The notes under the pieces were generated by a model that was not told where the DNA came from, made no database searches, and saw nothing but the letters and a program-made list of their open reading frames with translations. Positions 1 through 6,926 of a stretch of DNA of 11,389 nucleotides are shown one piece after another (the stretch's first letter is position 1; every line of letters begins with the position of its first letter). The stretch lies in assembly GCA_910588415.1 (NCBI GenBank), contig CAJUPK010000017.1, positions 1-11,389 on the forward strand, written 5' to 3'. The DNA is from an uncultured Oscillospiraceae bacterium. Lineage in GTDB: Bacteria > Bacillota > Clostridia > Oscillospirales > Acutalibacteraceae. A program made the position numbers and the translations under genes.

Positions 1-197
1 TGCTTTTCCACCACGTCGGTCACATCGCCCATGCCCCGCTGGAACAGCTCCGTATGCTCAAACACAGGGGTGCGAATCTCTGAAAAGCCGTTCAGCTCCG
101 CCTCGCTGATAAGCACCTGCTCTACCAGCCGCCACTTTTCCGTGTCCGCAGGCACCAGGTCTGTGGTGCCCTTGGGCGCTTTGGTAATCAAATCCAT
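1..197 (-). CDS. hisS: Histidyl-tRNA synthetase, N-terminal part (cut by window edge)
   Basis: This is the N-terminal part of a class II aminoacyl-tRNA synthetase that charges tRNA-His with histidine in the cytoplasm. About 65 residues are visible before the window ends. They carry the family hallmarks: the PKGTTD stretch near residues 9-13 and motif 1 around residues 40-63 (EIRTPVFEHTELF, then R-G-M-G-D-V-T-D-V-V). Two in-frame ATG codons exist, at 203 and 197. A purine-rich AAAGGA site lies about 8 nt before the ATG at 197 but only about 2 nt before the one at 203, so I chose 197; starting at 203 would add Met-Ala. The gene follows mgsA after a 220-bp, hairpin-rich gap. I see no T-box consensus (AGGGTGGNACCGCG) and no convincing promoter there, so it may be read from upstream. 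The identification is firm; only the exact start is open. Confidence 0.93.
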   Translation of the reverse strand, partial: MDLITKAPKGTTDLVPADTEKWRLVEQVLISEAELNGFSEIRTPVFEHTELFQRGMGDVTDVVEK

Positions 198-417
198 AGC
201 CATCTTCCTTTGCGTAATATCTTCATCCAGCCGCCAGCCTGTCCAAAGGCGCAAAAGGACAAGCGTTTGCAGGCCGCAGCCATTCCTCCCAGAGGGGACC
301 CCCTTTGGGGTATTGGCCCGGCCTGTTCAGCAGCGTCCCGCGCAAGGCGGGATTTTTCAAAACATCCTTTAAAAACACTTTATTGCTTCCAGCCGTCCCG
401 GCCTTTCCGCCTGCGGC
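198..417 (-). promoter_or_regulatory. Hairpin-rich mgsA-hisS gap, possible hisS leader
   Basis: The 220-bp gap between mgsA and hisS holds several inverted repeats. A 7-bp perfect pair (270-276 with 319-325) encloses a smaller one (298-302 with 307-311). Further left in transcription there is a 5-bp pair TGTCC/GGACA around 240-260. A separate hairpin with a T-run on the plus strand sits at 336-357. I looked for a T-box, which is common before synthetase genes, and did not find its conserved motif. No good -35/-10 pair was seen; GATATT around 214-219 is a weak -10 candidate. The function is unknown; it could be an RNA leader or only an end-of-gene structure. Confidence 0.4.
336..357 (+). terminator. 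Intrinsic-terminator-like hairpin facing the plus direction
   Basis: TCCCGC at 336-341 pairs perfectly with GCGGGA at 347-352 across a 5-nt loop and is followed by five T on the plus strand (353-357). Read on the minus strand, the direction of every gene here, the hairpin is preceded by A's and not followed by T's. It is therefore a better terminator for antisense transcripts than for mgsA. It might act weakly in both directions. Confidence 0.5.
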
Positions 418-816
418 TCAGCTCTTCACAATGTCCCGCCAGTCCATGTCGCCCCGTTCCAATCCATGGATGAGCACCTCCGCGGTGGCAATATTGGTAG
501 CCACCGGGATGTTGTGCATATCGCACAGCCGCAGCAGGTTCAAGGCGCTGGGGTCGTTGGACTGGGGATTCAGCGGGTCCCGGAAAAACAGCAGCAGGTC
601 AATCTCGTCGCAGGAGATACGCGCCGCAATCTGCTGGTCGCCGCCCTGGGGGCCGCTTAAAAACCGCTGCAGCTTCAGTCCCGTGGCCTCTGAGATCATT
701 TTGCCTGTGGTGCCTGTGCCGCACAGCGAGTGCCTGCTGAGAATCCCGCAGTAGGCAATGCAGAACTGTACCATCAGCTCCTTTTTTGCGTCATGGGCCG
801 TTAAAGCGATGTGCAT
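418..816 (-). CDS. mgsA: Methylglyoxal synthase
   Basis: This cytoplasmic enzyme converts dihydroxyacetone phosphate to methylglyoxal and phosphate, a bypass that relieves sugar-phosphate stress. The 132-residue product covers the whole domain: HIALTAHD at 2-9, GTGTTG at 33-38, SGPQGGDQQ at 54-62 with the catalytic-base Asp60 (E. coli Asp71), FFRDPLN at 77-83 with Asp80 (E. coli Asp91), and NIPVATNIATAE at 102-113. The start ATG at 816 is chosen because GGAGG lies 8 nt upstream and homologues begin at this point; the frame stays open to 888 but that extension has no family similarity. It lacks the N- and C-terminal extensions of the 152-residue E. coli enzyme, as do other Firmicute forms. One oddity: the residues matching E. 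coli His98 and Asp101 are Asn87 and Ser90. It follows the MinD-like gene, as mgsA commonly does near mre/min genes in Clostridia. Confidence 0.95.
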   Translation of the reverse strand: MHIALTAHDAKKELMVQFCIAYCGILSRHSLCGTGTTGKMISEATGLKLQRFLSGPQGGDQQIAARISCDEIDLLLFFRDPLNPQSNDPSALNLLRLCDMHNIPVATNIATAEVLIHGLERGDMDWRDIVKS

Positions 817-954
817 AACAAACTCCTCCCAAACAAACGATTTTATATCCTTCACAAAGCATCCAAAGAATCCTTCCAGGTTATTCATCGCAGGGATTCT
901 CCGCTGCCTGCTTTTTAGTCCAACATATAGGGTGTCCTGTTTATGGCGGAATAC

Positions 955-1695
955 CTACACAGCCCCTGGCATGGGAACCGTCTCTCCCTCCAGCCGGGCG
1001 GCTATGCGGTGCAGGGCCAGCATACCTGGGGCGCTCTCCTGGGCGGGACAGCCCTTCAGAAAGGCCGCGGCCAGGGGAATGTCCTCTGGCACCAGGCCGA
1101 ACAGCCGCACGCCCGCAGCGTCTATCACCCCGTCCAGGTCCCTGTAGACGCCGGTCTGGTCAAAAAACTCCCCGTTAAACCGGTTGATGACCAGCCGCTT
1201 GTCCTTTACGCCCAGCTGTTCCAGCAGCAGCCGCACTTTCCCGGCGCTGCGCACGCACACAGGGTCTGGGCTGCACACCAGCAGGGCCTGGTCAGCCGCG
1301 CAGGCGGCAGAGCGGAAACCCGCGCCCACGCCTGCCGGGGAATCCAGCAGTACATGGTCATAGTACCGCCGCAGCAGGGGCACCAGCCGGCGCATCACCG
1401 CCGGGCGGATCAGGTCGTCTCCAGAGGATGGGGCGGGCAGCAGGAACAGACCCTCGCTGTCCGCGCAGGCGTAGATGGCCTCTGCGGGAGAGCAACGACC
1501 AAATACCACGTCAGAACTATCAAACACCAGGCTCTCCTCGGTACCGGTCATCCGGTCCAGGCTGCGCAGGCCCGCGTCACAGTCTACCAAAAGCACCCTG
1601 CGTCCCCGCTGGGCCAAAGCGCGGCCCAGGCCCACCGCCACAGTGGACTTGCCCACGCCGCCTTTTCCCGAGGTGATCACTGTTGCAATTCCCAT
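955..1695 (-). CDS. minD: MinD-family ATPase without C-terminal membrane helix
   Basis: This is a deviant-Walker-A ATPase of the MinD/ParA class, the family that, with MinC, keeps the division septum away from wrong sites. The 246-residue protein shows the P-loop GKGGVGKST at 10-18 with signature Lys11 and Lys16, VDCDAGLRSLD at 38-47 with Asp40, LLPAP at 85-89, LLDSPAGVGAGF at 116-127 (switch II, Asp118), an INR motif at 170-172 and GLVPEDIPL at 200-208. The ATG at 1695 is preceded by AAGGCGG at suitable distance; the frame is open to 1752 but that part crosses the promoter. E. coli and B. subtilis MinD end in a membrane-targeting amphipathic helix near residue 260-270. Here the chain stops after RLEGETVPMPGAV, and neither other frame just downstream encodes such a helix. 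No minC or minE is adjacent. It is clearly MinD-like; a true MinD role is likely but not certain. Confidence 0.85.
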   Translation of the reverse strand: MGIATVITSGKGGVGKSTVAVGLGRALAQRGRRVLLVDCDAGLRSLDRMTGTEESLVFDSSDVVFGRCSPAEAIYACADSEGLFLLPAPSSGDDLIRPAVMRRLVPLLRRYYDHVLLDSPAGVGAGFRSAACAADQALLVCSPDPVCVRSAGKVRLLLEQLGVKDKRLVINRFNGEFFDQTGVYRDLDGVIDAAGVRLFGLVPEDIPLAAAFLKGCPAQESAPGMLALHRIAARLEGETVPMPGAV

Positions 1696-1717
1696 AGAGA
1701 ACACCGCCTTAGCTATT

Positions 1718-1746
1718 ATCTTACCACACCATTGGTTATTTGTCAA
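1718..1746 (-). promoter_or_regulatory. Sigma-A-type promoter for the MinD-like gene
   Basis: On the minus strand there is a perfect -35 box TTGACA (1741-1746), a 17-bp spacer and a -10 box TAAGAT (1718-1723, five of six to consensus). Transcription would begin near 1711, leaving a 5' leader of about 16 nt before the ATG at 1695. This makes the MinD-like gene, and probably mgsA, a transcription unit of its own, separate from the mre operon. Confidence 0.85.
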
Positions 1747-1777
1747 AATCAAATACTATTTTTCTTAAATTATATTA

Positions 1778-1806
1778 GCCCTGCACAAAAATGCAGGGCG
1801 TTTTTT
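1778..1806 (+). terminator. Strong hairpin with T-run on the plus strand, after PBP2
   Basis: GCCCTGCA (1778-1785) pairs perfectly with TGCAGGGC (1792-1799) across a 6-nt loop. Six T follow on the plus strand at 1801-1806, so it is a textbook intrinsic terminator for rightward transcription. For the leftward genes the hairpin is followed only by a mixed A/T stretch (TAATATAATTT), so termination after PBP2 may be weaker. It lies between the PBP2 stop codon and the next promoter and probably insulates the two units. Confidence 0.75.
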
Positions 1807-1864
1807 GGTGTATATTTAATTCGCCGGATTGACCTGATCTGCCTGGCCAGTCCGCTTGCCCCGA

Positions 1865-4336
1865 TTACCCAGAGCCGCTGTAGTAGGGCCCGTCGCCTCC
1901 AGGGGCCGGGGTAGCGGTAGGTTCCGCCGGGTCTGATGGTTCTTCCCCGCTGGAAGCGTTCTCTTCCTCCCCCTCTTCCTGACCAGAGGGCTCTGGGGTT
2001 CCGCCTGTAAAGATGTGGTCCGGAATGTCGCTGCCCCGGGGGGGATAGGGGGTGGGGGTAGGCTCCGGTTCCTGGGTGGGTTCGGACTGGTCCCCCTGGT
2101 TGTCTTCGCTGTCTCCGTCTTCTTCTGGCTGGGGGCTGGGGCTGGCCGTGGGATTTTTCTGGGCCTCTTCCTCCTCCAGCTCCTCCTTGGTCTTCAGCAC
2201 TTCGCCCTCGTCGTCCACCAGGTCGCCGTCCTGATTATAGCGGTTGCCCTCCTCGTCCCAAGTGTAGAAACCAAAATATTGGTCCATAACGTCCTTGGCC
2301 ACGTTCATGGCATAGTTGCCGCTGCGGCCGTACTCCAGCACCACAGCCACGGCGATCTGCGGGTCCTCGGCCGGGGCATAGGCAATAAAGGTGATGTTCT
2401 CCTCTGTGCCGCCCTCCTCCCAGGTAAGCCCAGAAGTCTGGGCAGTGCCGGTTTTACAGGCCACGGACACCGGGTAGTCTCCAAACACGCTTTTGGCCAG
2501 GCCCTCTGTGGCAGTCAGCACCATGGCGTTGCGGACTACAGCCTGCACATCCTCCCGGATCTCCGCATCATACAGCAGTTCCGGCTCATAGCGGCGAACC
2601 ACCTCGTCCCCTGCATAGTTGGTCACTTGCTGCAGGAAATGGGTGCGGTAGCGCTTGCCTCCATTGGCCAGGGTTGCGGTGTAGGTGGCCAGCTGAATGG
2701 GGGTAAACATATTATCCGCCTGGCCAATGGCTGCCTGGGCGGTGTTGCCGTCTGTCCACTGGGCGCCAATGTCCGTGTGATTTTCCCGGTACTCCTGGGG
2801 ATTGGACATGGTTCCCGTGGATTCGGCCAGCTCTATGCCCGTGGGCTCGCCCAAACCATAGTATTCTGCGTAGGCGTCCAGCCGGCGAATGGTCAGCTTT
2901 AGTCCCAGCGCGCAGAAATAGCAGTTGCAAGACAGGGCAATGGCCTCGTACACATTGGCGTAGGGGTGCCAGCCCGTGCATTTCAGCTTCAGGTCCTCAT
3001 AGGTAAACAGCCCTTCGCAGGGGTACAGGCCCTGGCTGGCGCTCACTTCCCCTTCCTGCAGGCCAGCGGTGGCCACCAGGCACTTAAAGACAGAACCCGG
3101 GGTGTACACTCCCTGCAGGGCCCGGTTAAAGCCGGGCTTCATCTCCTCGTCCCGCAAAATGCTGGTCTTATAGTCATCGTCTGTAAAGTATTGGTTTAGG
3201 TCATAGCCGGGGTAAGAGGCACTGGCCAGCACCCCAAAGTCCTTGGCGTCCAAAACAACGGCAGCCCCAAATTTGCAGTTATGGGCCCGTTTGTCGTCCT
3301 TGGCCCCTGAATTCTTGTTGGCCTTGATGTTCTTCTCCAAAGACATGTTGGCCACCCGCTGCAGGTCCGAATCAATGGTAAGCTGTACGCTGTGGCCCTG
3401 CTCCGGCTGAATGGTGGTGGCCGTGGAGGTGACCCGGCCGTTCTCGTCGGTAAACACGGCCTGCAAGCCCCGTTTGCCCCGCAGCTCCTCTTCAAAGGCG
3501 CTCTCGGCCCCAGCCACGCCCCAGGTGTCTGTCTCCTTATAGCCGGATATGTTCTCCTCGCTGTCATAGCCGTTGCCAGCCTCTATCTCGGCCTTCAGCT
3601 GGTCGCCGTTGATGCTGGCCACATAGCCCACCACATGGGGGGCTATGGTGCCGTCCTCCCCATAGTACCGGTTTACGCCCACCCGGGTCTCAATGCCCGG
3701 CCACTTGCTGGCGTACTCGCCAAAAATGCCCACCGTCTCCTGAGACACGTCCTCGGCCAGCACATAGGGGTTGTAGATGGAAAAGCCGCTGCGGGTCATG
3801 GCGTACCGCACAGAGACCACCGTGCGGGTATCCTCTTTGGCATAGCCCTGGTAATTGTACTTTTTGGCCAGCTCGTTCATGCACTCCTCGGCTGTGGCAT
3901 AGTCCGCCAGGTTCAGCATATCCCGGCCCTTCAGCCGTTCAATCTCGTCCTCCTGGTCCTCTTTAAAGGTATAGTTCCCCTCCGCGTCCAGCTGGATGGG
4001 CAGAATGTCCCGCCACTTCTCGCCCCGCTCTTCCAGCAGGTCCACCACCTCCAAAATGGTGGCGTTGCGCTGGTCGTCCTCCATATACAGGGCGTTGTAG
4101 ATGACCTGGTACACCACCTTGTTGCCTGCCAGCACATTACCGTCCCGGTCCCAGATCTCCCCCCGGGCAGCCTCTATCTCCACCGCGTCTGTGCGGTGGG
4201 CCAGGGCCTCCCGCTCAAAGGACTCCCCGTTCAGAATCTGCCAGTTAAACAGCTGCAGCTCAAAGGTAGTAAAAAACACAGCCACCACCAAAATACAGGC
4301 GGTGGTGCGTCCCAATTTGATATGTGGTAGCTTCAT
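1865..4336 (-). CDS. mrdA: Penicillin-binding protein 2 (elongasome transpeptidase) with long acidic Pro/Thr-rich tail
   Basis: This is a class B penicillin-binding protein that cross-links peptidoglycan during side-wall growth, anchored in the membrane with its catalytic part outside. In the 823-residue chain, residues 12-30 form the N-terminal membrane anchor. A dimerisation region follows (RGEIWDRDGNVLA at 58-70). The transpeptidase domain runs from about 310 to 690, with the active-site SVFK at 415-418, the SCN triad at 469-471 and KTGT at 628-631. Residues 691-823 are a low-complexity extension rich in Glu, Asp, Pro, Ser and Thr that the family does not normally carry. Cys440, Cys453, His457 and Cys470 are spaced like a metal site. 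The start ATG at 4336 has GAGG about 10 nt upstream and lies 12 bp after mreD, so the genes are coupled. The family assignment is firm; mrdA is used for the elongation-type PBP next to mreBCD. Confidence 0.95.
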   Translation of the reverse strand: MKLPHIKLGRTTACILVVAVFFTTFELQLFNWQILNGESFEREALAHRTDAVEIEAARGEIWDRDGNVLAGNKVVYQVIYNALYMEDDQRNATILEVVDLLEERGEKWRDILPIQLDAEGNYTFKEDQEDEIERLKGRDMLNLADYATAEECMNELAKKYNYQGYAKEDTRTVVSVRYAMTRSGFSIYNPYVLAEDVSQETVGIFGEYASKWPGIETRVGVNRYYGEDGTIAPHVVGYVASINGDQLKAEIEAGNGYDSEENISGYKETDTWGVAGAESAFEEELRGKRGLQAVFTDENGRVTSTATTIQPEQGHSVQLTIDSDLQRVANMSLEKNIKANKNSGAKDDKRAHNCKFGAAVVLDAKDFGVLASASYPGYDLNQYFTDDDYKTSILRDEEMKPGFNRALQGVYTPGSVFKCLVATAGLQEGEVSASQGLYPCEGLFTYEDLKLKCTGWHPYANVYEAIALSCNCYFCALGLKLTIRRLDAYAEYYGLGEPTGIELAESTGTMSNPQEYRENHTDIGAQWTDGNTAQAAIGQADNMFTPIQLATYTATLANGGKRYRTHFLQQVTNYAGDEVVRRYEPELLYDAEIREDVQAVVRNAMVLTATEGLAKSVFGDYPVSVACKTGTAQTSGLTWEEGGTEENITFIAYAPAEDPQIAVAVVLEYGRSGNYAMNVAKDVMDQYFGFYTWDEEGNRYNQDGDLVDDEGEVLKTKEELEEEEAQKNPTASPSPQPEEDGDSEDNQGDQSEPTQEPEPTPTPYPPRGSDIPDHIFTGGTPEPSGQEEGEEENASSGEEPSDPAEPTATPAPGGDGPYYSGSG

Positions 4337-4348
4337 AAGCGGTATTCC

Positions 4349-4873
4349 TCAAAAGCCCTGCTTATCTGACGGGTGCAGGGCTTCAGACAGGCCCCGGTTC
4401 AGCAGATACAGCAGCGGCACAAACAGCATGGTGTACAGATATTTGGGCAGATAGTGGCGGGTAAAGGCATAGCCTGGAGAGGAGTAGCCCAGCAGGTAGT
4501 AGAAGAACAGCCACTGGCCGCCCATAACCAGCCCCAGGGAAACCAAGCCCGCCAGCAAAGCAGTGGCCAGGTTTCCCTGCATAAAGCTGCGCACGGCCAA
4601 GCTGATGAAATAGCACAGCACCCCCAGCACAAGCCCATGGTAGCCCAGTACCCCCGAGTAGCCAAAGTCGCACAGCAGCCCGGCGGCAATGCCAAAGGCC
4701 ATGGCAGGGGTCTCCTCCTCAAACATGGCAATGGCAAGCCCAGCGGGCAGGGCCAGCACAGGCCGGGCGCCGTATATGCCCGGCAGCAGGCCCGGGGTCT
4801 CCTGCAGCATAAACAGCACCAGCAGCTCCAGGGTGTAGGCCAAAAAGCGGACAAGCCGGTTCAGGTCTCTCAT
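4349..4873 (-). CDS. mreD: Rod shape-determining protein MreD
   Basis: This is the small integral membrane subunit of the elongasome, working with MreC to link MreB to the wall synthases. The 174-residue chain is mostly hydrophobic, with about six likely membrane segments near 8-25, 36-51, 56-70, 74-94, 102-129 and 146-158. Length and hydropathy match the family (about 160-180 residues), and the pattern with small residues and GLLCDFGYSGVLGYHGL at 65-81 resembles the conserved MreD centre. Its ATG overlaps the mreC stop codon (ATGA), and the GAGGAGGAGG that encodes the acidic end of MreC also serves as its ribosome-binding site, so translation is coupled. Sequence conservation of MreD is low; position between mreC and PBP2 makes the call secure. 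Confidence 0.92.
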   Translation of the reverse strand: MRDLNRLVRFLAYTLELLVLFMLQETPGLLPGIYGARPVLALPAGLAIAMFEEETPAMAFGIAAGLLCDFGYSGVLGYHGLVLGVLCYFISLAVRSFMQGNLATALLAGLVSLGLVMGGQWLFFYYLLGYSSPGYAFTRHYLPKYLYTMLFVPLLYLLNRGLSEALHPSDKQGF

Positions 4874-5766
4874 TCCGCGTCCTCCTCCTCGCCGGGGGAG
4901 ATCTCCGCCGGGTCGATGGCCGCGTCCTCCTCCCCCTTGCCGGGGAAGTCAATAATGACCTGGACCTCCTTCACTGTGGTCAGGTCCTGGAAGGGCTTCA
5001 GTACCGCGTAGCGGGACACGTCCATGTCGGACTTCTCCACGCTCTCCACCTGGCCAATCTTCAACTTGGCCGGGTAGGTGCCTCCTGCGCCGGAGGTGGT
5101 GATGATATCCCCTGGCTCCAGCTTGGTGTCCGGAGAGAGGTAGCTCAGGCGCAGAAGGCCAGAGCTGGCCATCATGATGCTGCTGCCCACCACGCCGCTC
5201 TCCTGTTTGTCAATGGACACGGCAGCTACCTGCACATTTTCAGAGAGCAGGCAGTCCACCTTGCTGGTGGTGGCATAGGCCTGGCTGACAATACCCACCA
5301 GCCCCTGGGAGGTGATGACCGGATCCCCCACGCTGATGCCGGAGAGGGTGCCTGCCCCAATGGAAAAGCCATAAAAAATGTCGTTGGGATCCCGGCCTAT
5401 CACAGCGGCGGAGCGCATCTCGATCTCCGGGTCTGCCTCGCTGATTTTCAGCTGCTGGCGCAGGCGCTGGTTCTCCTGCTTCATCTCGTCATAGTCCACC
5501 AGGCGGTCCTGCAAGCCGCTGTTCTCCTCCTGCAAAGAGGTTACCAGGGCCTTCAGCTCGTCCTTGGTAAAACCGTCCAGGTCCAGAAATTCGGTCACAT
5601 TGCCCGTTACATTGGTGGCCACGCTCTGCATGGGGGTAGAGACAAAGCCCAGCAGGCTGGCCAAAAAGCTCCCTCCCGCCGAGGCGGTGTAGATGATGAG
5701 GCCCAGCAGCACCACGGCTGCAATGACCAGCACCTTAAAGGAGCTGCCTTTTACGAAATCTTTCAC
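4870..5766 (-). CDS. mreC: Rod shape-determining protein MreC
   Basis: MreC is a single-pass membrane protein whose outer beta domain binds PBP2 and helps activate it. I place the start at the GTG at 5766: AGGAG lies 7 nt before it, and the product then begins MKDFVKGSSFKVLVI, the usual short cytoplasmic head. The frame is open up to an ATG at 5844, and another ATG at 5793 has a badly spaced site; both would add a basic, non-conserved piece. In the 298-residue product, residues 11-28 span the membrane, about 66-108 form a coiled coil (LQEENSGLQDRLVDYDEMKQENQRL), and about 115-275 form the beta-rich domain, including GDPVITSQGLVGIVSQ and GDIITTSGAGGTYP. The tail is strongly acidic (EDAAIDPAEISPGEEEDAE). 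The gene sits 107 bp after mreB. Confidence 0.95.
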   Translation of the reverse strand: MKDFVKGSSFKVLVIAAVVLLGLIIYTASAGGSFLASLLGFVSTPMQSVATNVTGNVTEFLDLDGFTKDELKALVTSLQEENSGLQDRLVDYDEMKQENQRLRQQLKISEADPEIEMRSAAVIGRDPNDIFYGFSIGAGTLSGISVGDPVITSQGLVGIVSQAYATTSKVDCLLSENVQVAAVSIDKQESGVVGSSIMMASSGLLRLSYLSPDTKLEPGDIITTSGAGGTYPAKLKIGQVESVEKSDMDVSRYAVLKPFQDLTTVKEVQVIIDFPGKGEEDAAIDPAEISPGEEEDAE

Positions 5767-5873
5767 GGTATATCTCCTACTGCGTTCACACATTCTTCCT
5801 ACAATGGACACGGTTTCCCGGGAAATACGCCCCCGGCTGTTCACACCCCGGCGCCTGTTCCCTGGGATAAGCC

Positions 5874-6926
5874 CTATTTCCGGCGGCTGTTCCGGTAGTA
5901 GGACTTGGGAAGCTCGATCTCCAGGCTTTTGCCCGTGCCCTCCACCACGCAGTCCAGGGGCCGCTCGGCCACATGGACCGGGATGCCTGTCTCCTGGCTC
6001 ACCAGACGGTCCAGGCCCTTTAAAAGCGCACCGCCGCCCGTAAGCATGATGCCCCGGTCAATGATGTCCGCGGCCAGCTCCGGGGGGGTCTGCTCCAGGG
6101 TCTCCTTGATGGCGTCCACCACAATCATCACGCTGTCGGCCAGGGCCTCCCGGACCTCGTCCGCGTGGATGGTCACGTTTTTGGGCAGGCCGTCCACCAG
6201 GTTGCGGCCCTTGATCTCCACAAAGGCATTGATGGTCTCCTCGGTGGGGAAGGCAGAGCCAATGCGCATCTTGATCTCCTCGGCCGTGCGCTCGCCGATG
6301 AGCAGGTTGTACTTTTTCTTCACATAGGTGACAATGGCCTCGTCAAACTTGTCCCCGGCCATGCGCACGGACACCGCGGTGACAATGTCCCCCAAGGAGA
6401 TGACAGCCACCTCGCTGGTGCCGCCGCCAATGTCCACCACCATGCTGCCTGTGGCGTCTGAGACCGGCAGGCCCGCGCCCACTGCCGCGGCCATGGGTTC
6501 CTCCATCAGGTCCACATTGTTGCTGCCAGCCTGGCGGGCCGCGTCCTCCACCGCCCGGCGCTCCACCTCGGTGACCCCGGAGGGGATGCAGATGATGATC
6601 CGGGGGCGGCTCAGAGCCCCGGACTTCAGGGCCTTTTTGATAAAGTATTTCAGCATGGCGGCGGTCACGTCAAAGTCCGCGATGACCCCGTCCTTTAAAG
6701 GCCGCACAGCCACAATAGAGCCCGGGGTGCGGCCCAGCATCTCCTTGGCCTGCTTGCCCACAGCCAACACCTCGTCGGTGCGCACGTCCACGGCCACCAC
6801 AGAGGGCTCCCGCATCACAATGCCCTTGCCCCGCATAAACACCAGCGTGTTGGCGGTGCCCAGGTCAATGCCGATATCTTTTGAAAACATGGAGAACATG
6901 GAGAGAAATCCAGAAAAGCCTGCCAT
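5874..6926 (-). CDS. mreB: Rod shape-determining protein MreB (bacterial actin)
   Basis: MreB is the actin-like ATPase that forms membrane-bound filaments and orients side-wall synthesis. The 350-residue chain carries all nucleotide-binding motifs: phosphate 1 DIGIDLGTANTLV at 17-29, EEPMAAAVGAG at 142-152, phosphate 2 VVDIGGGTSEV at 163-173, and the adenosine motif MLTGGGALLKGLD at 294-306. The N-terminus (MAGFSGFLSMFSMFS) is hydrophobic and could serve as a membrane-binding helix; it is longer than in many homologues, which start at the MFSKDIGID part. The ATG at 6926 is preferred because AAAGGCAG lies about 8 nt upstream, while the internal ATGs have no such site. It is the first gene of the mreBCD-PBP2 operon, with a strong promoter about 250 bp upstream and a potentially structured leader between. 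Confidence 0.97.
   Translation of the reverse strand: MAGFSGFLSMFSMFSKDIGIDLGTANTLVFMRGKGIVMREPSVVAVDVRTDEVLAVGKQAKEMLGRTPGSIVAVRPLKDGVIADFDVTAAMLKYFIKKALKSGALSRPRIIICIPSGVTEVERRAVEDAARQAGSNNVDLMEEPMAAAVGAGLPVSDATGSMVVDIGGGTSEVAVISLGDIVTAVSVRMAGDKFDEAIVTYVKKKYNLLIGERTAEEIKMRIGSAFPTEETINAFVEIKGRNLVDGLPKNVTIHADEVREALADSVMIVVDAIKETLEQTPPELAADIIDRGIMLTGGGALLKGLDRLVSQETGIPVHVAERPLDCVVEGTGKSLEIELPKSYYRNSRRK

Noticed and set aside
943..1914. Long plus-strand open frame opposite the MinD-like gene.
   Set aside because: It is the antisense shadow of a GC-rich gene, lacks a ribosome-binding site and family motifs, and crosses the terminator and promoter region.
2015..2902. Plus-strand frame of 295 codons with hydrophobic stretches opposite PBP2.
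   Set aside because: The hydrophobic runs are the reverse complement of Glu/Pro codons in the PBP2 tail; PBP2 itself has all catalytic motifs.
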